Positions 45,222 to 54,214 of a DNA stretch of 64,000 nucleotides are shown one piece after another. Below the pieces are notes generated by a model, which saw only the letters and a program-made list of their open reading frames with translations, was not told where the DNA came from and made no database searches. The stretch's first letter is position 1; every line of letters starts with the position of its first letter. Source of the stretch: Gallionella sp. (GTDB taxonomy: Bacteria > Pseudomonadota > Gammaproteobacteria > Burkholderiales > Gallionellaceae); assembly GCA_003153155.1 (NCBI GenBank), contig PLWV01000012.1, positions 16,578-80,577 of the forward strand. Reading direction: 5' to 3'. The translations under genes were made by a program, and so were the position numbers.

Positions 45222-46058
45222 ATGTTCACGAGCAACCCCTTTGCCGAACTTTCGGCATCAATTCCAACCGTCGTCATGCAGGGGTACATCATTTTGATGG
45301 TCTTGCTGGTCATCGGTGGAACCATACTTGACATGATGCATAAGAAAAGCGCGCAGTACTTTTTCGAAAATGCGAAAAAAGCGAAGAAGAGTGCAAAACG
45401 TTCCGTGGGCGTCGGAGAAAAAACTTCGATTGCCGTTACAGTGCTGGTGAACGAAGTATTAACTTCTGGCGAATTCAAAAATACAAGACGCAGGCTTTCC
45501 CATCTGTTGACCATGTGGGGAACCATTATTTTCGTTGCGACTACCGCGATTATGATTTTTGGCTATCCGACGCCGGCAACGCCCACACCTGCCTTGCTGC
45601 CACAGCTATGGCATATCGGCGCACTGATGCTGGCCGTTGGTGGATACTGGTTCTGGCTTTTTATCCGCGTTGATGTGTCTGCGGAAGGCCTTCCATGGTT
45701 TCGGTTCGAGCGTGCGGATTTATTTATTCTCTCGCTTCTTGCTACCTCGACTTTCGCATTAATCTGGTCATTTACTGGCGGTGGATTAACTATATTCTTT
45801 GCCTTGTTTATCCTGTCAAGCACAGTTCTCTTTGGCGGCGTATATTTTTCCAAGTTCGCCCATATGTTCTTTAAGCCTGCTGCGGCCTACCAAAAAAAAA
45901 TTACCAGGGCCGATGGTTCTCGAGAGAATTTGCCTCCTGACTATGATTTGACGGATCCTGAAGTACAGCGAAAGTTTCCGGATATCCCTATGTATATGGG
46001 CAAGAACCCGCCAAACATGGGGCTTTGTATCAAGGCTGAAAGACCAAACCACTACTAA
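45222..46058 (+). CDS. aprM: AprM, membrane partner of APS reductase
   Basis: A 278-residue protein with about five to six membrane helices and a cytoplasmic loop (FENAKKAKKSAKRS). AprM is found beside aprBA in some sulfur oxidisers and is proposed to take electrons from AprBA to quinone. Third-codon positions are visibly more A/T-rich than in the soe and dsr genes, as for the next several genes. Confidence 0.85.
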   Translation: MFTSNPFAELSASIPTVVMQGYIILMVLLVIGGTILDMMHKKSAQYFFENAKKAKKSAKRSVGVGEKTSIAVTVLVNEVLTSGEFKNTRRRLSHLLTMWGTIIFVATTAIMIFGYPTPATPTPALLPQLWHIGALMLAVGGYWFWLFIRVDVSAEGLPWFRFERADLFILSLLATSTFALIWSFTGGGLTIFFALFILSSTVLFGGVYFSKFAHMFFKPAAAYQKKITRADGSRENLPPDYDLTDPEVQRKFPDIPMYMGKNPPNMGLCIKAERPNHY

Positions 46059-46101
46059 CACTGACTTGACTCATTAACTATAAGAAATAGAGGAATATAT
46101 T

Positions 46102-46584
46102 ATGCCAACCTTTGTATATATGACGCGTTGTGATGGTTGTGGAGAATGCGTTGACATCTGCCCGTCCGACATCATGCACATCGATAAAACCCTTCGACGT
46201 GCTTACAACATTGAACCTAGTATGTGCTGGGAGTGTTATTCCTGCGTAAAAGCCTGTCCGCACCACGCTATTGATGTACGCGGTTATGCCGACTTTGCAC
46301 CACTTGGACACAGTGTTCGAGTACTCCGTGATGAAGAGAAAGGCACGATTGCGTGGAGCATCAAGTTCCGCAACGGTAAAAAAGATATGGAGCTGTTGGC
46401 GCCTATCACAACCAAGCCCTGGGGTTCGGCGACACCTAAACTCGCAGACGAGCCTGCTCCAAGCAAGGAAATGCGTGACAGTGAGTTATTGTTTAACGAG
46501 CCCAAGTATATCCGCATGGATGATGGTGGTTTACATACACTGGAATCCAATGGCTTGACACTTAAAAAAGGGGTTTACTACTAA
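46102..46584 (+). CDS. aprB: AprB, APS reductase beta subunit
   Basis: A 160-residue ferredoxin with two [4Fe-4S] sites (CDGCGECVDIC and CWECYSCVKACP) and a C-terminal tail that wraps around AprA. It carries electrons from AprA to the membrane. Ribosome-binding site GAGGAA precedes ATG 46102. Confidence 0.96.
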   Translation: MPTFVYMTRCDGCGECVDICPSDIMHIDKTLRRAYNIEPSMCWECYSCVKACPHHAIDVRGYADFAPLGHSVRVLRDEEKGTIAWSIKFRNGKKDMELLAPITTKPWGSATPKLADEPAPSKEMRDSELLFNEPKYIRMDDGGLHTLESNGLTLKKGVYY

Positions 46585-46585
46585 A

Positions 46586-48475
46586 ATGGCATACCAAACT
46601 ATCATTGAAGACGATATCGACATCCTGGTTGCAGGTGCGGGCCTTGGTGGCACCGGTGCTGCATTTGAAGCAAGATATTGGGGCAAGGACAAAAAGATTG
46701 TTATTGCAGAAAAAGCAAACATCATGCGTTCTGGTGCGGTAGCCCAGGGCCTGTACGCGATCAACTGCTACATGGGTACACGATTTGGCGAGAACAATCC
46801 CGAAGATCACGTACGCTATGCACGTATCGACCTGATGGGTATGGTGCGTGAAGACCTCGCTTTTGATATGGCGCGTCACGTTGACTCCACTGTACATAAC
46901 TTTGAAGAGTGGGGTCTTCCCATCATGCGCGACCAGAAGAAGGGTTCATATTTGCGTGAGGGGCGTTGGCAGATCATGATTCATGGTGAATCTTATAAGC
47001 CTATCGTTGCTGAAGCGGCGAAGAAACAAGCAGACAAGGTATTCAACCGTGTCTGCTTAACCCATCTGCTCATGGATGATTCCAAAGAGAACCGCGTCGC
47101 GGGTGCTGTAGGCTTTAACGTTCGCACGGGTAACTACCACGTGTTCAAGTCCAAGACTGTGATCTGTGGTGCCGGTGGGGCTTCCAACATCTTCAAGCCG
47201 CGTTCCGTCGGTGAAGGTGCGGGTCGTGTCTGGTACGCACCGTGGTCGTCGGGATCTGCCTATGGTCTGATGATCGGAGCAGGCGCGAAAATGACACAAA
47301 TGGAAAACCGTATCGTACTGGCTCGATTCAAGGATGGTTACGGTCCTGTCGGCGCCTACTTCCTGCATCTCAAGACCTATACCCAGAATGCCTATGGTGA
47401 AGAGTATGAGTCCAAGTGGTTCCCGGAACTACAGAAAATGGTCGGGAAGGAATACCTGGACCCGGAAGTTTCGCACAGAACTCATAGACCCATTCCGACT
47501 TGTCTGCGTAACCACGCAATAATCTCTGAGGTTAATGCCGGTCGCGGTCCAATTCACATGGTGACCATGGAAGCATTCCAGGATCCTCATCTTGAAGAGA
47601 TCGGCTGGCACAACTTCCTGGGCATGACCGTTGGCCAAGCGGTACTTTGGGCGGCCACAGACGTTGATCCGAAATACGAAAACCCTGAACTGACGACTTC
47701 CGAGCCATACGTAATGGGCTCACATGCCACCGGTTGTGGCGCCTGGTGTTCAGGCCCTGAAGATTTGTCTCCACCCGAGTATTTCTGGGGCTACAACCGC
47801 ATGACCACCGTTGAAGGTCTGTTTGGTGCGGGTGATGCGGCTGGTGGTACACCACACGCGTTCTCATCCGGATCTTTCACTGAAGGTCGTCTGGCGGCTA
47901 AAGCGGCGTGCAAGTATATCGACGACGGTAAGGGCGAAGGCATTGTCGTTTCTGACAAGCAAATTGCCGACCTGAAAGAAAAGATCTACAAACCATTAGA
48001 GACATACACTGTATATAAAAACGAAGTCGTTGGGGGTTCAGTCAATCCGAACTTCATCAATCCGAGACAGGGTCTTGATCGTTTGCAGAAGTTGATGGAT
48101 GAGTACTGTGGTGGTTTTGGCGTAAACTACATGACCAACGATAAGCTCCTGAATATCGGTCTCAAGAAAATGTACATTCTGGGAGAGGATCTGGAAAAAG
48201 TCGCCGCTTCAGATATACACGAGTTGTTACGTGCATGGGAGCTGAAACATCGTTTCCTTACATCTGAAAGTGTGTTCCATCATACGCTGTTCCGTAAGGA
48301 AACACGTTGGCCGGGATACTACTACCGTGGTGATGCAATGAAGCTGGACGATAAAAACTGGCACGTGCTGACAGTTTCTCGTCGCGATCCCAAGACAGGC
48401 GAGTATACGATGGAAAAAGCACCGCTTTACCACCTGGTAGGCGATGTAGAGAAAGCGGCCCCAGAAGGGCACTAA
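46586..48475 (+). CDS. aprA: AprA, APS reductase alpha subunit (flavoprotein)
   Basis: A 629-residue FAD enzyme of the fumarate reductase superfamily with the dinucleotide loop VAGAGLGGTGAAFEA and the GAGGASNIF and GAGDAAGG motifs. In this setting it oxidises sulfite plus AMP to APS. It begins 1 base after aprB and is followed by a terminator, so aprMBA is one unit. Confidence 0.97.
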   Translation: MAYQTIIEDDIDILVAGAGLGGTGAAFEARYWGKDKKIVIAEKANIMRSGAVAQGLYAINCYMGTRFGENNPEDHVRYARIDLMGMVREDLAFDMARHVDSTVHNFEEWGLPIMRDQKKGSYLREGRWQIMIHGESYKPIVAEAAKKQADKVFNRVCLTHLLMDDSKENRVAGAVGFNVRTGNYHVFKSKTVICGAGGASNIFKPRSVGEGAGRVWYAPWSSGSAYGLMIGAGAKMTQMENRIVLARFKDGYGPVGAYFLHLKTYTQNAYGEEYESKWFPELQKMVGKEYLDPEVSHRTHRPIPTCLRNHAIISEVNAGRGPIHMVTMEAFQDPHLEEIGWHNFLGMTVGQAVLWAATDVDPKYENPELTTSEPYVMGSHATGCGAWCSGPEDLSPPEYFWGYNRMTTVEGLFGAGDAAGGTPHAFSSGSFTEGRLAAKAACKYIDDGKGEGIVVSDKQIADLKEKIYKPLETYTVYKNEVVGGSVNPNFINPRQGLDRLQKLMDEYCGGFGVNYMTNDKLLNIGLKKMYILGEDLEKVAASDIHELLRAWELKHRFLTSESVFHHTLFRKETRWPGYYYRGDAMKLDDKNWHVLTVSRRDPKTGEYTMEKAPLYHLVGDVEKAAPEGH

Positions 48476-48520
48476 GCAAATATAGGCTTGATTTTTACAG
48501 GCCGTGAAATATATTTGCGA

Positions 48521-48559
48521 AAAAAAAGGACTGACATGTCAGGTGTTGGTCCTTTTTTT
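48521..48559 (+). terminator. Rho-independent terminator after aprA
   Basis: An 11-bp stem AAAAAAAGGAC / GTCCTTTTTTT with a 17-base loop that itself contains TGACATGTCA, ending in seven T. It closes the aprMBA unit. Confidence 0.85.
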
Positions 48560-48642
48560 GTCTATCCAGAGAGCGGATTGGCCAGAGAGTGGTTTGGCCT
48601 CGCTATGGAAAATTATGAAACACTGTGCAGGTGAAATATTTT

Positions 48643-48993
48643 ATGAACATTCTTGAAAAAACAGATGAAGAGATTTTAGAGTTGGCCAACCCGATGTGGG
48701 CTGATCTTATCAAGTACTCTAATGAAGGAAACTACGGTGCTTTCACGCGTAATTTTTCGAGCTCTTTTATTGCGGGTGCCAATGAGGTTGAAATGGGTAA
48801 GCAGTTTGCGAGAAGCGACCTTGCGAAAAACCTGTCAGATGATTATTCGTATCTCGGCATGATACGCCGTGGAGAGTATGTCACTGTTTTATATAAAGTG
48901 ATAAACAAAAAAAATAAAAGTGAATGGCTGGGCAGACTGGTGCTGGGTTATGAAAAGGACAAGGTGAGAATCTTCGGCGCTACGCTGTTCTAA
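48643..48993 (+). CDS. Unknown small protein downstream of aprA
   Basis: A 116-residue soluble protein, possibly of the SnoaL-like/NTF2-like fold by its pattern of helix then strands (VTVLYKVINKK, RLVLGYE, VRIFGATLF), but I cannot confirm this. ATG 48643 is preferred to GTG 48625. It belongs to a run of small A/T-rich genes that follow apr. Confidence 0.6.
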   Translation: MNILEKTDEEILELANPMWADLIKYSNEGNYGAFTRNFSSSFIAGANEVEMGKQFARSDLAKNLSDDYSYLGMIRRGEYVTVLYKVINKKNKSEWLGRLVLGYEKDKVRIFGATLF

Positions 48994-49026
48994 GAAAACT
49001 TTATCATTGATCAGGCCCTTCCAGTC

Positions 49027-49536
49027 ATGTCAGATACAATTGAAGACGAAAAATTCGTTGAACTAAATTACAAAGTCATCGATAACAAAACCGGTGACAT
49101 ACTTGTCACTGTAGATTATCCGCTGGCTTATGTTCATGGTGTGAATGATGTAATGTCTGAAGAAGTGACAAAGGAACTGTATGGTAAAAAAGTTGGCGAT
49201 ATCATCGAAGTGCCAGTAGACACTACAAAGTTATACGGTGAGAGAGATGAATCACTGGTATTTACCGATCGTATAGAAAATGTCCCGGAAGAATATCGGG
49301 AAATTGGTATGACCATCACCATGGAAAATGAAAAAGGTGAGCCCAGAAACTTTATCGTTACCCGATTCGATGACAAGACATTAACTGTCGACGGTAATAA
49401 CCCCCTTTGCGGCAGAGAAGTCACTTTCATGCTGGAAGTCTTGTCTATACGTGAAGCTACCGAGGAAGAAATCGAACTTGGCGGAGCGGTCGGCGCCGAT
49501 CCTGACTTAAATGAAATACTCGGCCGGGCAAAATGA
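49027..49536 (+). CDS. FKBP-type peptidyl-prolyl isomerase, SlyD-like
   Basis: A 169-residue protein of the SlyD family: FKBP core at both ends (VELNYKVIDNKTGDIL... and LCGREVTFMLEVLSI) and an inserted chaperone flap (about residues 75-120). It lacks the His/Cys-rich metal tail of E. coli SlyD. It overlaps the TPR gene by 4 bases. A folding role for Apr or related proteins is possible from context only. Confidence 0.83.
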   Translation: MSDTIEDEKFVELNYKVIDNKTGDILVTVDYPLAYVHGVNDVMSEEVTKELYGKKVGDIIEVPVDTTKLYGERDESLVFTDRIENVPEEYREIGMTITMENEKGEPRNFIVTRFDDKTLTVDGNNPLCGREVTFMLEVLSIREATEEEIELGGAVGADPDLNEILGRAK

Positions 49537-50579
49537 AATTTTCAACGAATTACATACTCTACCCTCGCAATAAGGCCTTGGAACGAGCTTTAGCAAATTC
49601 TTTAGGCAGGCTTGGCGATGAGTGGGTTAAGGTGGCTACGCCGGATACCAAGGTAACCGTCGCTGATAATTTTCTTTACACGCGGGGAAATTTTGAACAG
49701 CATCGTTTCAGTTCCAATATTCTTGAGCGTGTGCGTGAGGCACTTGAGGGATCGCTGACAGCCCCCCCTCCAAACATAAGCCGCGATCAGGAGCCATTGG
49801 CCTGGGCTGAGACTCAGAATTATCTTGGAAACATTCTGGCGGCACTGGGACAGCAGCGCAGAGATGCTGAATTGTTTGAACGGGCCATTCAGTGTTTTAG
49901 CAATGCATTAGAGGAGTTCAGACAGGAAAGCTCACCATTGGAATGGGCAGCTACGCAATATAACCTGGGCACGGCTAACCAGGCGCTTGGTCGGCTACTT
50001 GATGCTACAAAGCCGTTAAAAATCGCTGTAGATGCTTATACCAATGCTTTGCTGGTTTGGACTCGAGATGAGTCTCCGGAAGACTGGATGTTTACGATGC
50101 ATCAGCTTGGAGATACTTTCCATGCGTACGGAAAACTGCTTAAAGGTAACCGTCAATTGCAAAAGTCCGTTGTTGCCTATAAAAATGCGCTTGCCGTACT
50201 CGATGCGGATAATTATCCATTAGAGTTAACCGCTACACATAATAACCGTGCTGCTGCATTGCATCATCTCGGTGAGACAGAAGAAAACCCTGAACGCCTG
50301 GAGGAAGCTATACGATCTTATGAAAAGGCGTTAACGGTCAGTATGGAGCAGCAACTTCCTATTCATCTGGCGGTACTATGCAGGGTAAATAAGACGACAG
50401 CACAGAATGTACTGGCAGAATTAACAAACGATACTGGGCTTGCAGAAGAAGTGGCCGATGAGTTTGAAGTAATTATCGAATGTTTTTCGCATGCCCTTCA
50501 GCCACTCTGTTTAAGGCATTGCGAGGAGCAAATGGATAAGGCAAGATCGCTGGCGCTTGCCAATAGCGCAAGCCGCTGA
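49533..50579 (+). CDS. Tetratricopeptide-repeat protein
   Basis: A 348-residue soluble protein with about five helical repeats of the tetratricopeptide type, several with the W-A-x-T-Q-x-N-L-G pattern (LAWAETQNYLGN, LEWAATQYNLGT). It probably mediates protein binding. It is translationally coupled to the FKBP gene. Confidence 0.82.
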   Translation: MKFSTNYILYPRNKALERALANSLGRLGDEWVKVATPDTKVTVADNFLYTRGNFEQHRFSSNILERVREALEGSLTAPPPNISRDQEPLAWAETQNYLGNILAALGQQRRDAELFERAIQCFSNALEEFRQESSPLEWAATQYNLGTANQALGRLLDATKPLKIAVDAYTNALLVWTRDESPEDWMFTMHQLGDTFHAYGKLLKGNRQLQKSVVAYKNALAVLDADNYPLELTATHNNRAAALHHLGETEENPERLEEAIRSYEKALTVSMEQQLPIHLAVLCRVNKTTAQNVLAELTNDTGLAEEVADEFEVIIECFSHALQPLCLRHCEEQMDKARSLALANSASR

Positions 50580-50594
50580 TAAGGGGGTCGAAGT

Positions 50595-51008
50595 TTGTCG
50601 GCTGTAGAAAAAACAGAAAAAAAGCGAGATCCGAACGATCCATGCCTGTTCTGCAAAGATCCGCGTGGCGTATCACTGGAGCATGAACTTGCTTACAGTG
50701 CGCGTGATACCTACGCGGTGAGCCCGGGCCATACCCTGGTTATCCCACGTCGCCATGTAGCCAGCTTTTTCGACCTGACGCCCGAAGAGGTCAATGCCTG
50801 CATGGGGCTAATCACCGAGGAGCGCATGCGACTGGACGAGGAATTCAAACCTGATGGTTACAATATCGGCGTTAACGTAGGACCGGCGGCCGGGCAGAGT
50901 ATATTCCATGTCCATATTCACATCATTCCGCGCTACCAGGGTGATGTCGAGAATCCCCAGGGGGGCGTGCGCCATGTGATTCCAAAGAAGGGACATTACA
51001 CGCGCTAG
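50595..51008 (+). CDS. HIT-family nucleotide hydrolase/transferase
   Basis: A 137-residue HIT protein with the catalytic triad H105-V-H107-I-H109 in FHVHIHIIPRY and a CxxC-like pair near the N-terminus (CLFC). HIT enzymes cleave nucleotide phosphoanhydrides, and some act on APS. Its place beside apr and sat raises that possibility here. Start is TTG 50595 behind AAGGGGG. Confidence 0.85.
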   Translation: MSAVEKTEKKRDPNDPCLFCKDPRGVSLEHELAYSARDTYAVSPGHTLVIPRRHVASFFDLTPEEVNACMGLITEERMRLDEEFKPDGYNIGVNVGPAAGQSIFHVHIHIIPRYQGDVENPQGGVRHVIPKKGHYTR

Positions 51009-51093
51009 ATAGTATAATTTAGTCAGCTAAGTGGGAGGGGCTGACAACCCTGTTGAAATTCCTCCCGTTTTCAACTAGTAAGGAGATATGATT

Positions 51094-51264
51094 ATGAGTG
51101 ATGACAAGAAGCCTTTTACCCGTCCCAAGGTTCCAGATGGCCACGCATTCCACGTAACAACTCGTCAGAAAGAAATTGTACCGGGGCAGTTTTTTGTTGG
51201 CTATGAAACTATCTGGGAACCGCACCAGAAAGAAGTTCCATACACCACGCCCAAGAAGCCCTAA
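51094..51264 (+). CDS. Small protein of 56 residues after the HIT gene
   Basis: A short open frame with a strong ribosome-binding site (AAGGAG, 8 bases before ATG 51094). It encodes a charged, Pro/Lys-rich peptide (MSDDKKPFTRPKVPDGHAFH..., ending TTPKKP) with two Trp/Tyr patches. It lies about 85 bp after the HIT gene. I do not recognise it. The good start site and a terminator 100 bp on suggest it is real. Confidence 0.6.
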   Translation: MSDDKKPFTRPKVPDGHAFHVTTRQKEIVPGQFFVGYETIWEPHQKEVPYTTPKKP

Positions 51265-51363
51265 CAAGAATATTCAAGGCAATCAGCTGCGCGGCACTTT
51301 GATAGAGGGTCGAAGACCGCGCGGATAACGCTAAACAACTCAAGCCTGGATTTGGTTTATGAT

Positions 51364-51395
51364 AAGCACGCTTTTATAGCGTGCTTTTCTTTTTA
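51364..51395 (+). terminator. Rho-independent terminator
   Basis: An 8-bp stem AAGCACGC / GCGTGCTT with a TTTTATA loop followed by TTCTTTTT. It closes the block that started after aprA and lies just before the convergent DUF4279 gene. Confidence 0.85.
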
Positions 51396-51416
51396 ATATA
51401 AAGTGAAATTTAAAGC

Positions 51417-51833
51417 TTAAATACGCTCAGCAAGTTTATATTCAACATTTATAAATGCGCCAATATCCGCGAGAAAACGAATCGTTCTGGCACCGAATCC
51501 GACATCGGGCACCGATTCATTTTTATCAATAGATAAAACCAGGACCACGCAGATTCTGGGCGATAAGTTGTGGCTTTTAATGACTTGCAGGATTTTTTCC
51601 TTGGCCGGTTCTATTTTTTTAATGATGATCTCCGTCATTTTATAGACGTCGATATTGTCCGTCATCGTTTCCGTTGATAACTCCCATGAGCTGATCACAG
51701 GTTTATCCAGGGCACTGTGCGCGCCGGATGCATCAACCGAGGTAGGTTCGATGCCAAGCAGACGCGTGATGTCATCAGGATCGAAATGATAACCACTGAG
51801 TGTGAAATGGGCGCGTGCTTTATTCGATGCCAA
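51417..51833 (-). CDS. DUF4279 family protein
   Basis: A 138-residue protein matching DUF4279 in layout: HFTLSGYHFDPDDITRLLGIEPT at the start, a central SSWELST strand, and a later FGARTIRFLADIGAFINVEY stretch. Such proteins are often found near toxin-immunity genes, but nothing here supports that. Function unknown. Confidence 0.75.
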   Translation of the reverse strand: MASNKARAHFTLSGYHFDPDDITRLLGIEPTSVDASGAHSALDKPVISSWELSTETMTDNIDVYKMTEIIIKKIEPAKEKILQVIKSHNLSPRICVVLVLSIDKNESVPDVGFGARTIRFLADIGAFINVEYKLAERI

Positions 51834-51940
51834 GTTATTACCCTCATCAATTGATTGTAAATGGGACGAGAGATTATAGCGTATAGCGAAAAGGGGTCAA
51901 ATGCGCTGTCCCTGGCTTTGCCAAGGATAGCGTGTTTGAT

Positions 51941-52123
51941 TTAAACAGTTTGGTAGTAGAGGTTTTGCGGATGATTGGCCTGGGCGAAGAAGAACCAGCG
52001 TTCCAGGATTAAACCAACATATTGCACCGCGAATGCCGCGAGCAAATAACTGGCATTGACTTGTTGCATCCCCAGCCAAAGCAGTAAGAGCGGAACCGGG
52101 AAGACTAAAATTAAAAATTGCCA
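51941..52123 (-). pseudogene. Remnant of a SoeC-like membrane subunit
   Basis: On the minus strand a 60-codon fragment ends ERWFFFAQANHPQNLYYQTV and a stop. The intact soeC at 38841 ends ERWYFFAEANHPQNLYYQGVS. The preceding residues (FAVQYVGLIL) also match. A stop codon at 52124-52126 ends the frame upstream, so only the C-terminal part survives. It is a decayed copy, of a somewhat diverged paralogue. Confidence 0.82.
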
Positions 52124-52264
52124 TTATTTAAATTTTCAGGGGAAACAGTTATCCAGTCCGACCAACCGCTTTTGGGTGCGGAGCAGACCTTAATTGATTG
52201 TTCGCCTTAGGTCAGATTTGAAATAAAGGGGTCACCCATTAGCTTTCGGTGACCGCCCGGTTAT

Positions 52265-52365
52265 CGGCCTTACCGGACGCTGGCGATTTCCTGAAATGAC
52301 TGTCGGTAGAGCTTGCTGGAATGTCCGGTTCCAAGTTTTTCGAATCGTCACTATCGACACCAAGC
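52265..52365 (-). repeat. Degenerate interspersed repeat, copy 1
   Basis: Reversed, this stretch aligns with 63880-63977 and, less well, 61165-61228 along a shared core (TACCGACAG, then TTTCA, then AAATCGCCAGCGTCCG, TAAGGCC). It lies in a gap of about 1 kb (51834-52841) with no gene other than the soeC remnant. It looks like the worn end of a dispersed element. Confidence 0.6.
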
Positions 52366-52541
52366 GGCTATAGCATCTTGTAGTTACGTTGCCCGATATC
52401 TGCCATTCGCAATTTGCTTTCAAACCAGTTATTCAGATTGCAGCATAGCAGAAGGTCGTGACGTACAGTTCACGACACGTTGCAGTCATTAAGCATTCCA
52501 GAAAGCAGCCTGTCAGAATTTTAATGTGAAAGAAGTCATAT

Positions 52542-52621
52542 AGAGGTGGCCTCGGTAAATGGGACAGTCTGATAAGTGGTAGCCTTGCTCAACTCAAGCC
52601 GTGCAAAGTACGGCCACCTCT
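52542..52621. repeat. Inverted repeat of 10 bp flanking 60 bp
   Basis: AGAGGTGGCC (52542-52551) and GGCCACCTCT (52612-52621) are exact reverse complements, 80 bp overall. The content is non-coding. It could be a very small element or a large stem-loop upstream of the copper-type module. The sequence 52622-52841 shows no gene; the promoter of the next operon must lie there. Confidence 0.4.
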
Positions 52622-52841
52622 TATTGCAATATCTTCACATGGTTCGTATTTTGACGCCTATATCAAAAAGGCTGGTTAACTCCGATTCACAGGGTGCGAC
52701 AATTTGACGCATTCCGCTCAGCGCTTTGTTCTACTACACTGCCAAGTCTACAGGGGGAAACATTGTAGGCGAATCCAAACACGCCATATCTAAATTGCCC
52801 TTTAATACAAATACAGCACAACAAAAACTATGGAGGAATTG

Positions 52842-53828
52842 ATGTTGAATCAAACTAATGCAAATCAAGGGGGCGCATCAATGCAACACACTCGTACCAA
52901 CCACAACACCGGGCGATTTCAGCCACGCCTTAGGACTGCGCTCAGCCTGACCTTGGCCCTTGCTACCCTTACCAGCGGTAACGCCTCGACCACATGTTGG
53001 GCCCATGGCTTCGCCGGGCAGCGTTTCTTTCCAGCAACGCTGACCATTGACGACCCCTTCGTTGCGGACGAGGGAGACATTCTGTTCGGCCATTCCCGGA
53101 CGTCGAACGGCAATGGCGGCGACGTGACGACGAATTCGACTTCGCTCGAATTCGCAAAGCGCATCACATCGGATTTTGGATTGTCTCTGGCGACTGAGTA
53201 CGATAACCTCCAGTTCAGCAACGGCGACCCTTCGCAGCGGGGCTACAACAATCTGATCATCGGCGCAAAGTACCTGACTCTCGTCGATGCTCCCCATGAG
53301 ACCCTGATGTCTGTGGGGCTCAATGCGTCCATGGGCGGTACCGGAAACATTGCCATCTCGGATTCGTTTTCCACCATCTCGCCTGCGGTCTTCTTCGGAA
53401 AGGGTTTTGGCGATCTGCCCTCGACCCTCGAATTCCTGCGACCCATTGCCATCACAGGAGCCCTCTCTCCCAACTTCACGACGAAGCATTCAGCGCCGGA
53501 CTCTCTCGACTGGGGTTTTACCTTTCAATATAGTCTCCCGTACCTGCAGTCCTTCGTCAAAGATGTGGGGATTGGGCACCCATTCGACCACATGATTCCG
53601 GTGGTGGAAACCCCGATGAATACCTGTCTTAACCAAGGTTGCGCGAACCAGACTACGGGCAGCATCAATCCGGGAGTCATCTGGTTCAGCCGCTGGGGGC
53701 AGCTTGCTCTTGAGGGGACTATTCCCGTCAATAAGCTCACTGGTAGCCATGTCGGGTTGCTGTTCCAGATGCACTTCTATTTCGACGATATTTTTTCAAA
53801 CACGTTGGGCAAGCCATTGATCAATTGA
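52842..53828 (+). CDS. Putative outer-membrane beta-barrel protein, first gene of copper-type module
   Basis: A 328-residue protein with a long leader containing a hydrophobic core (ALSLTLALATLTSG), followed by amphipathic strands and a C-terminal barrel-like end. ATG 52842 lies behind GGAGGA; an internal ATG near 52881 is possible. It is coupled to copC, whose ATG overlaps its stop. The family is not named with certainty; metal transport is inferred from neighbours. Confidence 0.65.
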   Translation: MLNQTNANQGGASMQHTRTNHNTGRFQPRLRTALSLTLALATLTSGNASTTCWAHGFAGQRFFPATLTIDDPFVADEGDILFGHSRTSNGNGGDVTTNSTSLEFAKRITSDFGLSLATEYDNLQFSNGDPSQRGYNNLIIGAKYLTLVDAPHETLMSVGLNASMGGTGNIAISDSFSTISPAVFFGKGFGDLPSTLEFLRPIAITGALSPNFTTKHSAPDSLDWGFTFQYSLPYLQSFVKDVGIGHPFDHMIPVVETPMNTCLNQGCANQTTGSINPGVIWFSRWGQLALEGTIPVNKLTGSHVGLLFQMHFYFDDIFSNTLGKPLIN

Positions 53829-54214
53829 TGAGCCGCCCAACTTTATTTCGTATTTATGGAGGCACCTTCATTGTTGGCCTCTGGCTCTCATTTGTGGGGC
53901 TCGCATGGGGCCATGCATTTCCCGATCACCAGAGCCCAGGTGCGGGATCTGTCCTATCTACCTCCCCGCGAATAGTCCAGATCTGGTTCGATGGGGAACT
54001 TGAACCAATCTTCAGCACCATCAAGGTCGAAGACGCCGAGGGTCATGAAATCGCGAAGGGAGCCGTAGCCCCGGGTCAATCGGATCCCACGCAGCTCCAA
54101 GCACCGCTCCCTACGCTCGGCCCAGGAATCTACCAGGTTAAATGGAGCGTCGTTGCCCGCGATGGGCACCGGACGGAGGGGCAATACATGTTCATTATCA
54201 AGTCCTCGCCATGA
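53828..54214 (+). CDS. copC: CopC-domain periplasmic copper-binding protein
   Basis: A 128-residue protein with a signal peptide ending near AWG-HAFPDHQSP. The N-terminal His after cleavage, and D-x-H near the end (VARDGHRTEG), match the copper ligands of CopC. It binds copper in the periplasm and works with CopD. Its stop overlaps the copD ATG. Confidence 0.87.
   Translation: MSRPTLFRIYGGTFIVGLWLSFVGLAWGHAFPDHQSPGAGSVLSTSPRIVQIWFDGELEPIFSTIKVEDAEGHEIAKGAVAPGQSDPTQLQAPLPTLGPGIYQVKWSVVARDGHRTEGQYMFIIKSSP

Noticed and set aside
51897..52124. 75-codon minus-strand frame
   Set aside because: It is the wrong frame over the soeC-like remnant; the neighbouring frame gives the true homology.
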